A stretch of 42,058 nt of DNA, taken from Ophiothrix spiculata (lineage: Eukaryota > Echinodermata > Ophiuroidea > Amphilepidida > Ophiotrichidae). Position numbers and translations under genes: made by a program. The stretch is taken from the NCBI GenBank assembly GCA_000969725.1, contig JXSR01S035453.1; one strand, 5' to 3'. This document shows, in pieces, positions 24,101 to 30,100 of this stretch (position 1 is its first letter; each line of letters starts with the position of its first letter). The notes under the pieces are model-generated. The model had not been told where the DNA came from, searched no databases, and saw only the letters and a list, made by a program, of their open reading frames with translations.

Positions 24101-27100
24101 GAAATGGCAGGCTCCAAGTAATCCCTGGGCAAATTCTCTCTGGGCAAATGATCAAAGCAATTCAGAAGAATCTTTGTAATAGGCGTATTCCAGAATTGCG
24201 GTTGAGCCAATAGGAACGCTGTGTCCTCGCTAACCCTGAAATCATCCTTACTATCGCAGGATCTCGAGTTTGACCCGGACAAAGAACACTGTATTATGTG
24301 TGGCGAGATGAAAACTTTGGTGCATTGACAATGGCTCTTGTTGTCTGAGGATAATATCCAGTGAGAATCGTGATTTCCTATGTAGCGCAATTTCAGGAAA
24401 CACACATGGTTGCATTGCATGATGGGAAGAGTAAGCAAGAGCCATAAGTGAAATCCTGTCATTATCTTGGTTACCATAGTGACATAATTTTGCATGGTTT
24501 TTGTTTGTATGATCAGTCAAAGTATAATGGTTGAAATATTTCCGAAGAGATTTGCTCTTGAGAAAAATTTGGTGATGAATTTTATGACGTTCTTAGTTTG
24601 TAAACAATTTAGCCAAAATATGCTGTCTAATCTAAGCTGAATTTTACGACTTGTGGCTAGCTGTCAATAGATATTTACCATGCGGTTGAGAAATAATTCT
24701 TAAAATTCATCTTCGAAGAGAATTGCAACAGTTGATTCCAATTTTTGTCTGATATATATTTGTTCAAAACAAACTTTAAACAGCTTCAGTACAAGCCTTC
24801 ACCAGCACATATGATCTTCTAAATGTTTACGAGTCTTTCTCTTAAGTATTATGCAAGATTGTCATTTTTTTTTATTTGACTTACCAAGTTGTATTACTAT
24901 TGTTGTTTAGTCTGATCATATAGTTAAGAAATACCTCTTGTAATCCATCATATAGACCCAGAGCAATAATCTCTTTTGCTTCTGAGTAAGACTAACCATG
25001 TCAGCTGAATTTTATGACTTCCGAGTTTTGTAACCACTTCTGCCAATACATGTAGTTATAGTCTTACCATGTGGTTGTGAAATACTTCTTGAAATTCAGC
25101 TCTGCAGAGAATTGTCAAAATTGATTCCAAATTTGTTCTGATATTTGTTTAAAAATTGTCAACACTCAACTCCTCTAAAAGCCTTGACCAATGTATATGA
25201 TGTGTATGATAAAAAAATGTTTAGGATAAGAGTCTTGCTCCAAAGTAAATGAAATTATGTAAGCTTTTTCTTGCTGACTTCCCACGTTTGTAACCACCTC
25301 TGGTAAAATATGCTGTTTTTAAAACATATTGTTTTAGTCTTATTATATGGCCGAGAAATGGTTCCTTCACAAGACTGTTAGCCGCAAGATGTATATTCTT
25401 TGTTGTTCCTGACCAAGTTGAACTGTGCAGTCTGAACTTTATACTAATATTAAACGACTAGCTCATGATCATCAAGATGAATGATAGCAAATGATCTTGC
25501 TCCTGCATGATATAGACAATCTGTACAAACAAAATTTTTACAATATCAAATTTTTGATTTCTGCTAAAATGTGCTGCTTATTCTGATTATATTGAATAAA
25601 TAATTCTTGTTATCCATCACAGCCACGACATATTCTTCTTGCTGCTGAGTGAGACTATATACCCATAACTGTAGCTAAATTTTGTGTTGTCCAAGTTCTG
25701 AAACCATATCCTCTGCAAAAACCTGCCGTTTAGTCTTATCACACGGTTAATAATAAAGTCCAAGTAATTTGTGCAATCCGTAAAATCCTATATGCCTGCA
25801 GTCACGTTCTCCCTCTGCCATTAGTTCATTTAAACATATAAGAAAAACTTTTAGAGGGGTGTGTTTTGAATGCTTAACTGTTATTGGCTGTATAAATAAA
25901 ATTTTCATGATATTAACCAATAAGAAATAATTTAAGAAGTTGGTTTTGAATGGAAAGTGTTCATTTATTGTCTTGATAAAAAAATTGATAGTGTCACATC
26001 TTACAAGGTTAATTTAATTAAGATTGGTCAATTAATTGCTTAATTAGACCAGTTGATTAGAAGGTTACTAGTATTTCCTGGAATCATATTGTTTTCTTTT
26101 TAATGGATAGATATAGTATGAATTTTAAATATAATTTTTATTACTGTTTTTAAGTGAAATTTAGCACTTAATTTATGACCTTGTAACACAATAATAGTAC
26201 GAGAAAAATGAGGTCCTTGGGCTGTTTCAAGAAAGAAAGAGATGAAATATTTACTATTATCATATCACTAAGATAATTTGTGATCATATTTGGTTAAGGC
26301 GATATATAGTCTGATGCATTTTGAATCAGGCCCTAAATGTGTCATGATGAATTTAATATTTCATTTAAGATTTTGTACTTATTTTTAGCGATACACAGTA
26401 TTCAAAGTTTGTTTTGTGAAAGTGAAGAAAAATAAATAAATAGTTTGTCTAAAATTGACTTGGTGGTATGAGTAGCTTCATTGTAGGTTCAGTGTGTTAG
26501 GGTATATAGGAAATGATTGTCTTTTCAGTGTCACATCCAGGCCCGGCTGAGCTTTGCTTAGATATGATGCTTTGTGCACAATAATGGGGCTCTCCACACG
26601 GAAGGGTCAAATGTAGATGCATCTAGATGAATGTAGATTTCCGAAGTGCAGATTGTGTTCACACGATCGCGCGTCAATCTGACTTTACTCCAGATACGCG
26701 TATTGACACGCTTGGGTGCGTGTGTGCGTAGAAATAGCACAATTACGCGTATGTACACGCGCATTCACTTACGCGTATGCGATCGTTTGCTGAAGTCCAG
26801 TTTGATCTACATTGCATCTAGATGTGCGAAGTACAGATTGATTTGTCCGTGTGGAGAGCCCCAATGTCTCATACTTTACCTCCACTTCACCCAATAACTC
26901 ACATAAGTCTAAGATGCCATAAGTTAATGGTGTTTTCTTTAATAAATACTTTATTGAAAAACAATGTTTTTATCAAGGGAAAACTATGTCAAAAGATGTG
27001 TGCACCAAATCTGAAAACAGTGTTCATGAACTAAAATAAGATGAGCATTAGTGCATTGGTAAATAGGTTAAATAAGGTTGGAACTGAGATAAATTATTGC

Positions 27101-30100
27101 TATAAAAGTATGCTAATGACTTGAAAATGCTGGAAATGGATTGGAATTGGTCGATATTGAAGCAATGTTTTTCAACTTATTGTACAACTTATCTGACTTG
27201 CGAGAAGTGTTTCATTGGTGAGTGATATAATATATCCTTATATTGATTGACATAAGAAGCAATATTCATGTATATTGGATGAAAGTAAATTTTCAGTAAC
27301 ACAAGTGCAATATATAGTTTTCAAAATGAGAATGATAGTCACTGCATGTCATCCTTCAAAATCAAGCCATTTGACCTACATATAAAGCATAATTCCATAT
27401 TTGGACTAATTGCATTCATAACAAAGGACGGCAGCCTTAATTTTTTTTTTCATCAAAAACACAATCATGAAGTAATGTGACAAAAACATTTTGCCTCATT
27501 TTTCCTTAAAATTCTTAAAGTGCACCAGGAAATCCATAGACCTATGTGTATTCGTTATGCGCTTAATTTCCATTTCTGGAGTTATTAACTTGCCCTAACA
27601 TTAGGAGGCTATTTCTGTTATAACAGATGTTTTATTCTAAGGCCTAAAAAAAATTATATTTGTTTGCCTACGGCGGCCGACCCTAAAATGTCGGGTATTT
27701 TAGTTTTTTTTCCCCTTCAAACATGTAAAATAGGAAAACTCAATATTTTTTATGGAAAACATAAAATTTAGCAGTATGAAGTCACATTTAGTAGTATATA
27801 ATGCATATTTCCTCTAAATAATGACCCACAATCTTTGATTGTGTATTGCTTGGTATTCACGATAAAATCCATGGAATGACATCATTCTTTAAACTAAATG
27901 TGAAGATTAAAAAAAAAAAGATCAACCGACCGACCGACCCAAAATTTTAATTTTTCCACTGGAGGGCAAACAAACAATTTATTTTTTCAGCCTAATCTTC
28001 AGTAAAAAGGCATACATTTGAGATCAATAATAAGATAATTCACAAGACAGAAGCCCTGTAAATGCACACACAAACACCCTGGGCAAACACACAATGCTAA
28101 CTTTAAAATTGCAATGCTAACTTTGAAATCCTGACCCATGTTTAAGGGAAATATTTTTAAAAATAGTACCCAGGTTTAGTGATTTTGGTTAGAATAGAGA
28201 CAATTTTTTTTGAGATTTTGTTGAAAGCCACATGAAATTTTTTAGCATTTTTTATTGATGTGGTTTGTAAAATTGGAAAATTTCTGGAAATAAGCTTATT
28301 TTTAAATCAAATTATGCAGTTTCCTGCACAAATTTTCCCAATATTTGAAGACTACATTTTATTTCTATTTGTTTTTATCCAGGTCAATTCTACAGAGTTG
28401 TACATTGGCAGGGATCTGACCAATTACTATGAAGGACTCATGGATGAGGTATGTTTATAGGGAATGGTCTCTTAGATCTGACNNNNNNNNNNNNNNNNNN
28501 NNNNNNNNNNNNNNNNNNNNNNNNNNNNNNNNNNNNNNNNNNNNNNNNNNNNNNNNNNNNNNNNNNNNNNNNNNNNNNNNNNNNNNNNNNNNNNNNNNNN
28601 NNNNNNNNNNNNNNNNNNNNNNNNNNNNNNNNNNNNNNNNNNNNNNNNNNNNNNNNNNNNNNNNNNNNNNNNNNNNNNNNNNNNNNNNNNNNNNNNNNNN
28701 NNNNNNNNNNNNNNNNNNNNNNNNNNNNNNNNNNNNNNNNNNNNNNNNNNNNNNNNNNNNNNNNNNNNNNNNNNNNNNNNNNNNNNNNNNNNNNNNNNNN
28801 NNNNNNNNNNNNNNNNNNNNNNNNNNNNNNNNNNNNNNNNNNNNNNNNNNNNNNNNNNNNNNNNNNNNNNNNNNNNNNNNNNNNNNNNNNNNNNNNNNNN
28901 NNNNNNNNNNNNNNNNNNNNNNNNNNNNNNNNNNNNNNNNNNNNNNNNNNNNNNNNNNNNNNNNNNNNNNNNNNNNNNNNNNNNNNNNNNNNNNNNNNNN
29001 NNNNNNNNNNNNNNNNNNNNNNNNNNNNNNNNNNNNNNNNNNNNNNNNNNNNNNNNNNNNNNNNNNNNNNNNNNNNNNNNNNNNNNNNNNNNNNNNNNNN
29101 NNNNNNNNNNNNNNNNNNNNNNNNNNNNNNNNNNNNNNNNNNNNNNNNNNNNNNNNNNNNNNNNNNNNNNNNNNNNNNNNNNNNNNNNNNNNNNNNNNNN
29201 NNNNNNNNNNNNNNNNNNNNNNNNNNNNNNNNNNNNNNNNNNNNNNNNNNNNNNNNNNNNNNNNNNNNNNNNNNNNNNNNNNNNNNNNNNNNNNNNNNNN
29301 NNNNNNNNNNNNNNNNNNNNNNNNNNNNNNNNNNNNNNNNNNNNNNNNNNNNNNNGGGTTTGGCTCTGACAGATGCCGAGATAGTGGAGAGGGAATGGTC
29401 TCTTAGATCTGACAAATTACTATGAAGGACTCATGGATGAGGTATGTTTATAGGGAATGTTAAGACACCATTCAAACACACTTGTAAAGGGGCATTGGAC
29501 AAGTTCAGCATCATCCCCAAAATTTTCCCGAAGCATTTCGAGACTTTTGCATCATTTGAAGTATTAGCGGTAATAATGACAGCATGCAAAGTTTCATTGT
29601 CAAATTCAAACCCTAAATATCAAAATATTTAGATATTCTTTTATTTTTAATTATTGTTATCAGCAACAATAAACACTGCCCTCTATATTTGAATTTTATA
29701 AATTGGCCTTTTCAGGAAGTCTAATGCAAACTCGTAAATTTCTTTTGATTTATCTGTAATCTATGGTGTGAAAGGAATTGGTTTTTTTTTTCTTTTTTGC
29801 TCTTTCTGGATATATTGCATCAATAAATATGTTTAGAGAAATAGCCTAAGTGGCCCAAGATCACAAACAAAATAAAAGTCAAATTTTTGACATTTCTGAA
29901 GGTTTTGATTAAAATTTTATCGATATCTGATAGAAAAAAATCTTATTTTTCTAACGTATGAAGTTTAAATCATCCACAAATAAAATGATGAAATTTTGAC
30001 CAATGCCCCTTTAAAGGTGCTATATCATGTTGTGTTGCGTTGGAAATTTGCTGGACGTCCACCATTTTGACTAATACCATAATATAATTGCAGATGTTGC

